A stretch of DNA of 64,000 nucleotides from Leptospira brenneri (GCF_002812125.1 NZ_NPDQ01000002.1:1-64000); one strand, 5' to 3'. Numbered from the stretch's first letter, positions 16,963 through 26,764 are shown. The notes: a model not told the origin generated them from the sequence alone. Program-made: numbers and translations.

Positions 16963-18780
16963 TTAACCTACAACCACATATTCTTGCGGATATTCATACG
17001 AGATATGATCTACTTTTTTGGAAAGAGCAACAAGTAGAGTTAAAATTCCTACTCTTCCCACAAACATAACAATACAAATATTAATTTTACCATAATCGCT
17101 CAAATGAGGGGTGAGGCCTCGAGTCAATCCAACAGTTCCAAATGCCGAAACCACTTCATAACACAAATCAATAAAATTGGCATTTTCGGTCAGTAATAAA
17201 CAAAAAATAGCAGTGAATATTACGAATAACGATAATACTATGGTAGCACTGGCCCTTGCAATCGTAGAATTAGCAATCGTTCGGTGGCTGATTTCCATTT
17301 TTTCTTTCCCCCGAATTTGATTCGTGATGTTCAAAAGAGATATTGCAAAGGTAGTAGTTTTGATTCCACCACCCGTCGAAACAGGAGAAGCTCCGACCCA
17401 CATCAGAAAAAAAGAAATAAAGGTAATTGGTAGTCCCATTTGATTGAGATCAAGTGTATTAAATCCAGCAGTTCTTGTGGTTACGGAATAAAATAAAGAA
17501 TGAAAAATTTGTTCTGAGGTGGTGAGGCCTCTCAGACTAAAATTCTGTTCTAAAAAATAATAGGAAATCCAACCAAATGACAAAAGAAAACCAGTAGTCC
17601 AAAAAACTAATTTAGAAGTGACAGACCATCGGAATTTAAAATCAAAAGGATTTAACAGTCTTGTACGAATTTGAAATAATACAGGAAACCCAAGCCCACC
17701 GATGATGATGAGTAACATAATTACAGATAAAAAACCTTCTGACCTTTGGAAGGATTCTGACATAAGTCCATTTGGTACCAAACTAAAACCCGCATTACAG
17801 AACGCAGAAATAGAATGAAAAATTGAATAATAAATCTTTTCAGAGACCGCAATAGAATAGTTTTCTGGAAAACTATAAAATAATAATACAGCTCCAATGG
17901 ATTCTATAACTACCGTTTGAACTGTGATTTGTTTTAAAATTTCTTTGGCCCGACCCATGGTTTCTTCTGAAAGAAGGTCTTTGATCATCATCGTGTCACT
18001 GACAGATACTTTACCAGCAAGGAAGATGGAAAAAAAACTAGTTAAGGTCATGAGGCCAAGCCCACCCACTTGGATGAGAAGTAATACTATCAATTGACCA
18101 GTTAAGGTAAATTGACTTGATAAATCTACAGTCGAAAGCCCTGTCACACAAGTAGCGCTGATCGTTGTAAATATAAGGTCAATGGAGCGGACCCCACCGT
18201 TGGTAGATTTTGGGAAATGTAAAAAACAAACTCCGAGTAAAATAATCAACGCAAAAGAAGAAACAAATACAATCGATGGGTTTAATTTTTTAGAATCATT
18301 TTTTCGAGAGAGCCGAAAGAAATGTGCTAAATTAGAAAATAGAAATAAAACTTGGTTGGCTGATAAAAAGATGAGAGTGGTATCATCACCGGAAATATGA
18401 TAAGATTTTAGAATAGAAACTATATTCTTTTCATAAATAAACTCCAATCCTAACATAAGTAAAATGATTAGTTCTATTTTATGAAGAGAAACATATTCTT
18501 TCCATCGTTTGTTTGTGAAAATTATGTGGATAGATTCATAAAAGATAAAGAACGATACCAAGGTTCGAATGGATAACGTTACATATTCTTTCCAAGTTTC
18601 TGGATAGTAAAACCCAAAATCTAAAATCAAAATGGTGACGGATAAGAATCCAAAGAGAATGTATATGGTTCTCCCGATTGGACGGAAGTGTTCTATATAA
18701 AACTTTCGAATTTCAAATCTTTGAACCTGTAAATATTGGAAAATTCGATTCAGAAAAACGAAGGATCGTTTGAGCTTCAA
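16963..18780 (-). CDS. ktrB: KtrB/TrkH-type potassium uptake membrane subunit
   Basis: A 605-residue potassium translocating subunit. The N-terminal 170 residues hold about four extra hydrophobic helices. The following TrkH core has four M1-P-M2 repeats with selectivity-loop glycines, for example SATCVTGLSTVDL, SAFCNAGFSLVPNG, TRTAGFNTLDL and SAFGTVGLTRGL. It is longer than typical KtrB (about 450) because of the N-terminal extension. It overlaps the preceding unknown gene by 4 bp and is followed by ktrA. Confidence 0.92.
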   Translation of the reverse strand: MKLKRSFVFLNRIFQYLQVQRFEIRKFYIEHFRPIGRTIYILFGFLSVTILILDFGFYYPETWKEYVTLSIRTLVSFFIFYESIHIIFTNKRWKEYVSLHKIELIILLMLGLEFIYEKNIVSILKSYHISGDDTTLIFLSANQVLFLFSNLAHFFRLSRKNDSKKLNPSIVFVSSFALIILLGVCFLHFPKSTNGGVRSIDLIFTTISATCVTGLSTVDLSSQFTLTGQLIVLLLIQVGGLGLMTLTSFFSIFLAGKVSVSDTMMIKDLLSEETMGRAKEILKQITVQTVVIESIGAVLLFYSFPENYSIAVSEKIYYSIFHSISAFCNAGFSLVPNGLMSESFQRSEGFLSVIMLLIIIGGLGFPVLFQIRTRLLNPFDFKFRWSVTSKLVFWTTGFLLSFGWISYYFLEQNFSLRGLTTSEQIFHSLFYSVTTRTAGFNTLDLNQMGLPITFISFFLMWVGASPVSTGGGIKTTTFAISLLNITNQIRGKEKMEISHRTIANSTIARASATIVLSLFVIFTAIFCLLLTENANFIDLCYEVVSAFGTVGLTRGLTPHLSDYGKINICIVMFVGRVGILTLLVALSKKVDHISYEYPQEYVVVG

Positions 18781-19463
18781 GGGTAAACTTCGGCTACTTG
18801 TTTTTTCTTTTCGCGATGTTCTTCTAATCTTTGCCTGTCTACATACGCATTCGCTCCAGAAAGACCCGTTGAACCACCCAACATGATGATACTTCCTGCA
18901 ATTGTTTTTTCAATGGCAAATGCAGAGGCAACAGCTGCAGAGGCACCTAAAGCAAATGGTAATGTTAAAAAGAAAATGATATAGGCTCTTCGAAACTTTG
19001 TTTCTTCATAAACAGAGTCTTCATCAAATTCTTCTTTTTGTTTTTTCTTTAGTTCTTGTTTGGTTCTGCTTTTCTGTAACTGGTTCTGTAGCGCCTGTTC
19101 GTTGATTTCTCCTGTCAGTGGGTTGATGGGAGAATTTTGAGCACCCGTCAAACTATAAGGATTGGTGGCATTTTGGCTAGAATTGGATGAAGTTCTGGAA
19201 TTGAGAAGAGCTCCAGCACCAGGAATGGAATCGATCCCACTGTATTGGGTTTTCGCATTTTTGGGGGTTGCTAGAACCGGTGTTTCAAACTTTGGAGGAA
19301 GGGTGACATCCTGCAAAACATTGGATTCTGGGTCTGACTTAGGAATGTTTCTTAAGTCGTAATTATTTGTGTCGTAAAAACCCTCTTTGGTTTGTCCGAG
19401 GAGAGGCCCCATTACTAAGGGAACCACTATCATTGGCACAAATAATTGGGAAAAAATCCGCAT
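18777..19463 (-). CDS. Hypothetical secreted/membrane protein upstream of ktrB
   Basis: I do not recognise the family. The 228 residues start with a signal-peptide-like helix (about 5-23, ending GQT) followed by a Ser/Asn/Thr/Pro-rich disordered stretch (about 30-140). A Lys/Glu-rich basic segment leads to two hydrophobic helices near the C-terminus (about 160-183 and 189-205), the second Gly-rich. It overlaps ktrB by 4 bp and follows the deaminase gene by 30 bp, so it is probably co-transcribed with both. Confidence 0.7.
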   Translation of the reverse strand: MRIFSQLFVPMIVVPLVMGPLLGQTKEGFYDTNNYDLRNIPKSDPESNVLQDVTLPPKFETPVLATPKNAKTQYSGIDSIPGAGALLNSRTSSNSSQNATNPYSLTGAQNSPINPLTGEINEQALQNQLQKSRTKQELKKKQKEEFDEDSVYEETKFRRAYIIFFLTLPFALGASAAVASAFAIEKTIAGSIIMLGGSTGLSGANAYVDRQRLEEHREKKKQVAEVYP

Positions 19464-19493
19464 ACATTCCAGTTTACTTAATCTCTATCAGGG

Positions 19494-20804
19494 TCAATCC
19501 AATTCACGACCGGAAAGTTTGGTGGATCTGTAAGAAAATGACTTTTCTCGGATGGATTCTAAATCTTTTTCCGAAACACCTGCCGTATGGGCATGTCCAT
19601 ACTCTTCAGACATTGTGGTTCCAAATAAACCAGGATCATCAGATCCTATACTAAGTTTGATTTCGTTTTGGAGAAATCTTGTGATGGGATGATCAATATG
19701 TGATTCTAACATTCCAATGTAAAAATTAGAAGATGGACAACATTCAATCACAGCTTCTGTATCAGCGATTTTAGACATAACATAGTTTTGGAAGGTATGT
19801 AAGTATTGGGACTGGGTTTCATCAAAAGGAATTTTTAGAAGTTCGGAATCAGGTTTTGTTTTTAGATCCTTACGTTTCAGTTCCAGTTCTTCTTTGGAAA
19901 AAAATGGACCAAAGCTCGTGATTTCTTCGTAAGATTCCAATTCACATTCCACTTGGTCTTTGGCTTCAGAAACAAGTTCTGTTCTTTCATCACCTAAAAA
20001 ATAATCAGAATCAATTCCGAGAACAAGGGCATGGCCTAGTCTATGTGCTCCATTCATTGCTGATTCCAAAACCCAACGTGTTGCAGAGAAAGGTGTTTTA
20101 TCACGAAAACTTTCTCCAACATGGTAGAGGATCGATAAAGCAGTGCTAGGTTCTGCTTGGTTGTCTTTAAGCAGAGATTGGAAAAAAGTTTTTTTATCTT
20201 TCGGGGGATGACCTTCTTCAATATGGCAGAAATCAATTCCTACAAGTCCATCTCGAATAACAGATTCTTTTTCCATCCAATTTTTCATCCAATCGTAATG
20301 TCTTTCATAATTGACATCTCTATGTAAGGACATCACAAGTTTTGCTTGGATGGATTTACCTTCTTTTTTAGCTAATTCTTCCCCTTTTTTCAGTCCTTCC
20401 AATGAGGCCATTAGTTTGCTATAAAAACTTTCTTTAGGTTCTTCTTTACCAAACATCAATCGATATTCTGCATAACTAATACCATCTAAACTATTGGAAA
20501 AAACTACATCTTGAGATACTTCTGTAATTTCTTTTTCATCAAACTTAACAAGTGCTATGATAAGATTGAATTTTGCTTGGAAATGTAAAAAAGGTGCCTT
20601 CTCTCTGAAATGATAGAGTTTAGAAAAATCTTTGATATCTGCATAGTCCTCAAAAAAGCTCGAAGGTCGAATTTTTACACCATAAGCTTTTTCATAAGCA
20701 TCTAAATAAAGATGCCATCTTGGTTCGGGGTTATTTTTTCCAATTCGAAACAATGTTTCGGGGGGTAAACATCCATAAAGGTGGTTGTGTAGATCGCAAT
20801 ACAT
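19494..20804 (-). CDS. Adenosine deaminase-like amidohydrolase
   Basis: A 436-residue TIM-barrel deaminase. The metal-binding HxH is at residues 6-8 (DLHNHLYG). Later motifs are GIDFCHIEEGHPP, a GAHRLGHAL block carrying another metal histidine, CPSSNFYIG, and a C-terminal SDDPGLFGTTMSEEY that matches the SDDP element of adenosine deaminases. It would remove the 6-amino group of adenosine or a related purine. It is longer than classical enzymes by about 90 residues, mostly as an insertion near 240-310, so the substrate may differ. It is the first gene of the ktr operon and starts 17 bp from the divergent MATE gene. Confidence 0.82.
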   Translation of the reverse strand: MYCDLHNHLYGCLPPETLFRIGKNNPEPRWHLYLDAYEKAYGVKIRPSSFFEDYADIKDFSKLYHFREKAPFLHFQAKFNLIIALVKFDEKEITEVSQDVVFSNSLDGISYAEYRLMFGKEEPKESFYSKLMASLEGLKKGEELAKKEGKSIQAKLVMSLHRDVNYERHYDWMKNWMEKESVIRDGLVGIDFCHIEEGHPPKDKKTFFQSLLKDNQAEPSTALSILYHVGESFRDKTPFSATRWVLESAMNGAHRLGHALVLGIDSDYFLGDERTELVSEAKDQVECELESYEEITSFGPFFSKEELELKRKDLKTKPDSELLKIPFDETQSQYLHTFQNYVMSKIADTEAVIECCPSSNFYIGMLESHIDHPITRFLQNEIKLSIGSDDPGLFGTTMSEEYGHAHTAGVSEKDLESIREKSFSYRSTKLSGRELD

Positions 20805-20821
20805 AAAAGAATGACAAAACT

Positions 20822-22177
20822 ATGCTTCACAAAATTAGACGCATCTTGAAGCCAACTCGATTGAATCAGAAAATTCTTGGATTAGCAATCCCAGTTTTTT
20901 TTGGAATGATCAGTTATACAGCCATTATGGTAGCAGACACTGCTATGGTGGGAAAATTGGGAGAGGTTCCTCTCGCCGCTGTTGGATTTGGAGGAATGGT
21001 TTATTTCTCTATATTTGCCTTCCTTATGGGTGGTTCCATGGCCGTTCAAATCATCGTAGCACGTCGATTTGGCGAAAAAAATGACAGAGGAGTCGGAGTC
21101 ACTCTAGTCAACTCTGTGTATTTATCTTTGGTGATTGGAGCATTATTGTCCTATTATGGATTTGTTTATTCTCCAGGACTTATGGGTTGGATTGGTGATG
21201 ATCCCCAAGTCATTGAAGTGGCAGGTGTGTATTTATCTTATCGTTTTATAGGAACAGTTTTGTTCTTTGTTGGGTTCGCCTTACGCGGTTTTTTCGATGG
21301 AATTGGAATTGTGCAAGTAGGTATGATTTCCTCTATTTTGGCGGCCCTAACCAATATCTTTTTTAACTGGTTACTCATCTTTGGAAATTGGGGATTCCCT
21401 GCTTGGGGTGTGAAGGGTGCAGCCATTGCCTCCAGTTTGTCTTCGATTCCTGCCTTACTCGTTGTTTTCTTTTACCTATTCCGCAAAGATGTTATCAAAT
21501 TCTTTAAGTATGAAATTTTTACTCCAAGTTTTGAAATCATCAAAGAACTTTGTATGGTTGGTTTTGCTCCTGCGGTAGAAGGAACACTCGTTAACTTTGC
21601 TTTTTCTGGTTTTTATAAAATCGCAGGGATGATTAGTACAACTACTTTGGCATCTGCCAGCGTTGTATTAACATGTCTTAGTTTGTCTTTTATGCCGGGT
21701 TTCTCTTTTGGAATTGCAGCCACAACAATTTTAGGTCAATCCATGGGGCAAGGAAAACTACGATTGGCTTATGAAGGAACTATGCGTTCTGCTACCTTTT
21801 CGGCCATTGTGATGGGAAGTATGGGTCTTTTTTTTATTATCGGAGGACCTTGGCTCATTGGTTTATTTACTGATGTTCCGGCAGTTGCCAAAGCAGCTTA
21901 CCCAGCACTTTGTATTGTGGCTCTCATTCAGGTGGGAGATGCTTATCATATGGTGATTGGTTCTGCACTGAGAAGCGCAGGGATGATGTATTATGTGATG
22001 TTTGTTTATCTCATCGTATCCTTTGTGATTATGTTGCCTCTGGCTTATTTATTCGGGATAGTCCTAGCATGGGGAGCAACGGGAATTTGGTCCGCATTTT
22101 TTATTTGGATTTTACTCATGGCAGTGCTTTTTGTCAGAAAATTTCGTAAGAAGGAGTGGGTGAACATACGAATTTAA
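20822..22177 (+). CDS. MATE family efflux transporter
   Basis: An inner-membrane multidrug/sodium antiporter of 451 residues and twelve predicted helices in two MatE halves. The N-terminal half carries MVADTAMVGKLGEVPLAAVGFGG, the usual VDTAxVGxLG family signature, and the C-terminal half has AATTILGQSMGQGK. There is no visible Shine-Dalgarno before the ATG. The start is only 17 bp from the start of the oppositely directed deaminase gene, so its promoter must lie partly in that gene. The substrate is unknown. Confidence 0.92.
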   Translation: MLHKIRRILKPTRLNQKILGLAIPVFFGMISYTAIMVADTAMVGKLGEVPLAAVGFGGMVYFSIFAFLMGGSMAVQIIVARRFGEKNDRGVGVTLVNSVYLSLVIGALLSYYGFVYSPGLMGWIGDDPQVIEVAGVYLSYRFIGTVLFFVGFALRGFFDGIGIVQVGMISSILAALTNIFFNWLLIFGNWGFPAWGVKGAAIASSLSSIPALLVVFFYLFRKDVIKFFKYEIFTPSFEIIKELCMVGFAPAVEGTLVNFAFSGFYKIAGMISTTTLASASVVLTCLSLSFMPGFSFGIAATTILGQSMGQGKLRLAYEGTMRSATFSAIVMGSMGLFFIIGGPWLIGLFTDVPAVAKAAYPALCIVALIQVGDAYHMVIGSALRSAGMMYYVMFVYLIVSFVIMLPLAYLFGIVLAWGATGIWSAFFIWILLMAVLFVRKFRKKEWVNIRI

Positions 22178-22192
22178 TAGAACGAGGGGAAA

Positions 22193-23950
22193 ATGAAACG
22201 AACAGAATTAGAACGACAGGCCATCCAGAAATTTTTAAAGTCTGTGGAGTTGTTCAAAAAACTTTCCCCTGCGGTTTTGTTACGACTTGCCAATAATGTT
22301 CAAGAAAAATTAGTTCGAAGCCACGAAGCTCTCTATTACAAAGGAGAGTCTTCGGAATCTATTTACATTGTCCGCTATGGTGAAATCCTACTCGAAAATG
22401 TTTCTGGCCAAAGTCATGTATATGTGGGTTCCGGTCAAGTTTTGGCTGAGAACTCGCTAATTTCTAGTTCCAATCATTCTACTTCCGCCATTGCCGTCAT
22501 TGATACATTAGTTTATGTTTTGAATGGAAAATTATTTTTACAATTAGCCTCACAAGAAAAGGTATTTGCACAAAATATCATTCAAATGATGGGATCCCGC
22601 ATGCGCGAGAACTTAGATAGATCCAGTCATCATCATAAAGATAATTTATCCGGCTTACGAAGATTATGTGTTCATATTCCTTTAGAACCAGAATATCACT
22701 TTGGTGAAAAGATAAAATCTTTCATTGATGAATACGGTGAGACCACCAAAAAACTATCTACGGCCATTCCGATTTCGACCTTTAAAGGAATGGATCCTAC
22801 CCAAATTTCAGAATATCTAACCAATCTTAGAAACAAAACTCCATTACTTCATATTTACTTTGATGAATCCACATCCAGAATGGATTTACATTATCTTGTA
22901 GTTCAATCTGACTTTTTGATTTTTTGGGAAGATGAACCTGAAAAATTCTATAAGGAAAAAGAAGAAATTATCAATTTTTGGAAGAGTCGGCTTCGTAACT
23001 TTGAAGGTCGTGCCATCCGTATGATGGAAAGTGGCGTGCGTAAAAGTTACCTTCCTCAAGACCAATCTCTCAAAACTTTTTATCAAAAAGATACCTTAGC
23101 AAGGTATCTTGTAGCCAAAACCAGAGGTTTAGCGTTAGGTGGTGGAGGTGCTAGAGCACTTGCCCATGTTGGTTTACTAAAGGTTTTACATAGAGAAGGA
23201 ATTCATTTTGATTTTGTTTCTGGTGCTTCGATGGGAGCCGTGATTGCTGCTTTATATGCTAGAAAAAATTCACCAGAAGAAATTGAAGAAATGGTTAAAA
23301 AATTCTTTGGTGGATTGGAGAGTGCTTTTGATCCCACCCTTCCTATCGTTGCTTTTTTTAAAGGTACACGAATGAAACGAATGTTAAAGAAAGGATTTGG
23401 TGACCAAAGGATCGAAGAGTTGCCACTCCCTTTTGCAACTTCCGCTGTAGATTTACAAACTGGTAAGGAACATATTTTTGACCAAGGCCCAATCACCGAA
23501 GCACTGACTTGTGCTATGAGTTTGCCTGGAGCCTTTCCTCCTTATCGGCTCGGTGAAAAGTTGTTAGTCGATGGGGGAATGATCAATAATGTTCCTGAAA
23601 ATCTCATTCGTACGAAAGGTGCTGATGTGGTGATGGGAATCAATGTTTCTCCTTTGCAAGAAATGGTTCCTGTGAAACTTTTTGAAGACCGTAATACAAC
23701 TGAAAAAGGTTTCTTTCGTTATATTTGGGATACTTTAAAATATCCTCCTATTTTACAAATCATGACAAGAACCATTACTTTGGAAGGACGCGAGATCACT
23801 CGTCTCAAACGTCCTAAAATGGATTTGTTTGTTCACTTCCATTTAGAAGAATTTCAGTTATTTGATTTTGCTCGTTACCAAGAGATCATTGATAAAGGTG
23901 AAAAGGAAGCAGAAGCTAATTTAGCAGAGATCAAACAATTGTTTTCGTAA
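22193..23950 (+). CDS. Patatin-like phospholipase with N-terminal cyclic-nucleotide-binding domain
   Basis: The 585-residue protein joins a cNMP-binding domain (about 15-140) to a middle region and a patatin domain (about 308-490). The catalytic dyad is S346 in GASMG (344-348) and D460 in DGG (460-462). The oxyanion loop GGGGAR is at 316-321. The layout matches NTE-like bacterial lysophospholipases that hydrolyse membrane lysophospholipids. The cNMP pocket lacks a clear RSA phosphate cassette, so nucleotide binding is doubtful. It starts 15 bp after the MATE gene and may be co-transcribed. Confidence 0.9.
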   Translation: MKRTELERQAIQKFLKSVELFKKLSPAVLLRLANNVQEKLVRSHEALYYKGESSESIYIVRYGEILLENVSGQSHVYVGSGQVLAENSLISSSNHSTSAIAVIDTLVYVLNGKLFLQLASQEKVFAQNIIQMMGSRMRENLDRSSHHHKDNLSGLRRLCVHIPLEPEYHFGEKIKSFIDEYGETTKKLSTAIPISTFKGMDPTQISEYLTNLRNKTPLLHIYFDESTSRMDLHYLVVQSDFLIFWEDEPEKFYKEKEEIINFWKSRLRNFEGRAIRMMESGVRKSYLPQDQSLKTFYQKDTLARYLVAKTRGLALGGGGARALAHVGLLKVLHREGIHFDFVSGASMGAVIAALYARKNSPEEIEEMVKKFFGGLESAFDPTLPIVAFFKGTRMKRMLKKGFGDQRIEELPLPFATSAVDLQTGKEHIFDQGPITEALTCAMSLPGAFPPYRLGEKLLVDGGMINNVPENLIRTKGADVVMGINVSPLQEMVPVKLFEDRNTTEKGFFRYIWDTLKYPPILQIMTRTITLEGREITRLKRPKMDLFVHFHLEEFQLFDFARYQEIIDKGEKEAEANLAEIKQLFS

Positions 23951-24090
23951 CTAAGACCATCATATTCGGATGCCTGGCTCTGGTTTGATTGTTTGGAAGG
24001 GTGATTGACCAAGTGATTTCAATCTGACTTTTACTCGCTTGAACCAGGAAATAAAATCAGATTAAAAAAGTCCTACATCATCCAGACCAC

Positions 24091-24116
24091 CTAACAAAAT
24101 TTATATTATTTGTTAG
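24091..24116. terminator. Convergent stem-loop
   Basis: CTAACAAA (24091-24098) and TTTGTTAG (24109-24116) with a 10-nt AT-rich loop, between the convergent patatin and SPFH genes. The stem is AT-rich and lacks a long T-run. Confidence 0.4.
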
Positions 24117-24148
24117 ATGGATATTCGGATTTAAAGTTTTCATTCATT

Positions 24149-25144
24149 TCATAATGAAGATAGAATTTCCTTTTTTTTGGCTTCGAATTCTTCCGCGTTG
24201 ATAAGGCCCTGGTCGAGTAGTCCCTTTAATTTGGCGATTCTTGCTGCTGGGTCGTTTGCAGCTGGCGCCGCTCCTTGTTGGCCTCCCCCTTGGTTCATCA
24301 TATTACCCATCATTTGGCCCATATTCATCCCCATTCCCATGCCCATTCCGGCACCCATAGCTCCGCCACCTTGACCTTCATTCTCTGCGGCCGCTTGTCC
24401 GATATCGAACATTTTCTTTTGTTGGTATTTGTCTCCGAGCATATCGATTTCAAATTTATCAGTGATGATTTTTTGGATTCGTTGGTAGTTGGGATCATTT
24501 TGATCAAAGTTCACCGAAGAGACGTTAAACTCGGTTAAGTCGATGCCATATTTTTCAAATTCAGGAGCTAGTTTGACCCGGCCTGCAGTCGAACTTTCGT
24601 CCCTGAATTTATTGATTTCTACAACGGAAGTATTGTTGTTTAAAATGACTTCCGAAATAAAATCTCCAATCCCACGAACAATATTTGGTTTTAAAAACTC
24701 ATCAATGGACTCGTTTGTAGTTCGATTTCCACCCTTAACCACATTTAGTAAAAAAGATCTGGAATCTTTGATTCGAAATTTATAATCTCCAAATGCTCGA
24801 ATGTTTAAAACAATTTTGTATTTAGGATCTTCCAAAGGAATGGGGGTATTTGTTCCCCATTTCATAGCAAAGATGGCTTTGTTTACATAATATACTTCTG
24901 CGGTAAAGGGAGTTTTACCACCAAACGGAAGATTGACGAGAGCTTCAAGTATTGGAATGTTTCCCGTTTTTAAGGTATGAGTTCCTGGCCCAAAAGTATC
25001 CAAAGCTTTACCTTCTTTGAAAAAGATTGCTTCTTGGTTTTCATCCACGACAAGTTGTCCTGCCGTGCTAATTTCATCCGATGGATATTTCCAAACGATT
25101 TCATTCGGACTACCTTCAAATTTAATTCTATCTATTAGTGCCAT
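24149..25144 (-). CDS. SPFH domain protein with Gly/Met-rich linker and C-terminal SHOCT motif
   Basis: A 331-residue cytoplasmic protein. An SPFH (band-7-like) domain of the YdjI/virion-core type (about 20-240, beginning IEFEGSPNEIVWKYP-like text near residue 7) is followed by a low-complexity Gly/Met/Gln stretch (about 255-290). It ends with a short helical SHOCT-like module containing LKGLLDQGLINAEEFEAKKKEIL (about 306-328). SPFH proteins form oligomeric assemblies; SHOCT motifs often mediate oligomerisation. It is the last gene of a three-gene cluster with an unknown protein and a zinc-ribbon membrane protein. Confidence 0.85.
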   Translation of the reverse strand: MALIDRIKFEGSPNEIVWKYPSDEISTAGQLVVDENQEAIFFKEGKALDTFGPGTHTLKTGNIPILEALVNLPFGGKTPFTAEVYYVNKAIFAMKWGTNTPIPLEDPKYKIVLNIRAFGDYKFRIKDSRSFLLNVVKGGNRTTNESIDEFLKPNIVRGIGDFISEVILNNNTSVVEINKFRDESSTAGRVKLAPEFEKYGIDLTEFNVSSVNFDQNDPNYQRIQKIITDKFEIDMLGDKYQQKKMFDIGQAAAENEGQGGGAMGAGMGMGMGMNMGQMMGNMMNQGGGQQGAAPAANDPAARIAKLKGLLDQGLINAEEFEAKKKEILSSL

Positions 25145-25164
25145 TGTATTGTTTCCTTATCCTA

Positions 25165-25692
25165 TTATTTTAAAAAGATTGAGTTCCTTGATTCAAACGT
25201 TGTTTCGAAATCTAAAAGTAATTTGCTTATGGATTCGATCGCTGCTTCTGGGTTTGTAACAAAAGAGGTTGGTAATGTTTCCAAAATTTCTTTTTGTAAG
25301 GTTCCGACTTTTTCTAACATCGAAAAGTCATGGTTTAATAGTTTTTCGATTTCCTCCGGTGTGGCTTTGACGCCAGTACCAAGTCCATTGAGTCCATAAC
25401 CTGCTGAACCAACTTTCATAATGATACGATCCAGTAGTGTGGTTGCCGGATTTGTTTTTCCGATATTTTGGATTTGTGCTTTTGCCACAAAACCTTCTTC
25501 CAGTTTACGAAAACTTTCTTTAAAAGAGTCAAGAATTCCTCCCAGTTCCTTACGAATGAGAAGGTCAGTTTTTTCAAATTCTTGGTTCGCTAGAGCTTCT
25601 TCAAATAATTTGGTTTCCTTTAAAAACTTTCGAATGGGATCTTGTTCGTTCTTAAATCTTTCTAATGTTGTTTTTAACCAGGTTTGGTCCAT
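25165..25692 (-). CDS. Hypothetical helical protein in the SPFH cluster
   Basis: I do not recognise the family. The 175-residue protein is predicted almost wholly helical, with heptad-like stretches at about 1-70 (KFLKETKLFEEALANQEFEK) and 125-170, and a Gly-rich turn in the middle (GSAGYGLNGLGTG, about 94-106). It has no signal peptide or membrane segment. It begins 1 bp after the zinc-ribbon gene and ends 20 bp before the SPFH gene, so the three probably form one functional unit. Confidence 0.65.
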   Translation of the reverse strand: MDQTWLKTTLERFKNEQDPIRKFLKETKLFEEALANQEFEKTDLLIRKELGGILDSFKESFRKLEEGFVAKAQIQNIGKTNPATTLLDRIIMKVGSAGYGLNGLGTGVKATPEEIEKLLNHDFSMLEKVGTLQKEILETLPTSFVTNPEAAIESISKLLLDFETTFESRNSIFLK

Positions 25693-25693
25693 T

Positions 25694-26764
25694 TTATTCC
25701 TCTGTTAAACTTCCTTCTAACGTTTGTATGGTGTCGCAAGTAATGTAATTAAATATGACACTTTTTTCTGATTGGTAAATCGCTTTAGGAGCTAGTGATT
25801 TCCACTTTGTTTGGTCAAATTCACAATCATGTTTTTCTCCTTTGGTTTCACCGCTAGATTCTGTAAAATAAACCATATACTTTTCTGTTTTGTTTCCTAA
25901 TCGTTCACAACCAATAGAAGTGCTCGTGCATTCACGAATTTGTGGACTAGGCCAATAAGGTTCTTGAGTCGTTCCAAATCCTTTTGCTACTGCGTTTCGA
26001 TCAAAGGCCCATTTATCAATACGATAACTACAATGATCATCATAAACTGGTTCTTTTCTGTATCTTGTTGTACAACTTTCGCTTTCGGAAAAAGTACCAT
26101 CTCCTCTATCCGAACGAACTGTATGGCAATCCTCTCCATCAGCGATACTATTATAACTTCGGATTTGCTGACTTCTCGACACACTGTATGCACCCATAGG
26201 CATGGAATCACACCATTCTGATTCAGAAACTGGTTTGAACTGGTCTATGGCGATCGTTCGTGACCATTCATGATGTGTGATTTGTAATTCTACTTTTTCT
26301 GTCCATAAAACTCCGAGGCAAACAAATCCAATCCCACCGAAGAGGATGGAACCGAGTAACCACAACACCCATTTAGGAGTTTTGGGATGGGGTTTAATGA
26401 ATTCAGAATTGGCAAAAGCCAAATCTTCTTTTGCCTTTTGGACTGAGTCTTCGGTGAGTCCGTCCTGGTCGGACCTGAGTTTTACGTTTTGTGCGCCGTC
26501 GAGTGAGCCACCGCAGTTTCCACAAAAAGTAGCTTTGGCACCATTGGGAGTTTGGCAAAAGGGGCAAACCTTATCGACCCCATAGTAGACATGGTCTTGG
26601 ACTGCGACTTTGTCCGCATCATTGGGAAAGTATCGGCGTGTAGGATCTTGAGTGGCCCCACAATTTGGACAATGTCGATGTGTTTTCCCAAGTAACTTTT
26701 TCGAACCACAAAATTCGCAGTCCCAAAGCATTTCATAGATTTTTTCTTCTGCCATCGCAACCAA
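25694..26764 (-). CDS. Zinc-ribbon membrane protein
   Basis: The 356-residue protein starts with two zinc ribbons: CEFC...CPNC (about 16-36) and CPFC...CGNC (about 68-85). One membrane helix follows (about 133-155, WVLWLLGSILFGGIGFVCLGVLW), then a C-terminal domain of about 200 residues with several Cys and Arg/Ser-rich repeats. The ribbons are probably cytoplasmic and the large domain outside, but I recognise no enzyme in it. It is the first gene of the SPFH cluster, a common partner type for SPFH/virion-core proteins (inference). Confidence 0.8.
   Translation of the reverse strand: MVAMAEEKIYEMLWDCEFCGSKKLLGKTHRHCPNCGATQDPTRRYFPNDADKVAVQDHVYYGVDKVCPFCQTPNGAKATFCGNCGGSLDGAQNVKLRSDQDGLTEDSVQKAKEDLAFANSEFIKPHPKTPKWVLWLLGSILFGGIGFVCLGVLWTEKVELQITHHEWSRTIAIDQFKPVSESEWCDSMPMGAYSVSRSQQIRSYNSIADGEDCHTVRSDRGDGTFSESESCTTRYRKEPVYDDHCSYRIDKWAFDRNAVAKGFGTTQEPYWPSPQIRECTSTSIGCERLGNKTEKYMVYFTESSGETKGEKHDCEFDQTKWKSLAPKAIYQSEKSVIFNYITCDTIQTLEGSLTEE

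Noticed and set aside
25940..26760. Frames on both strands inside the zinc-ribbon gene
   Set aside because: They are shadows of a gene with clear cysteine motifs and a membrane helix.
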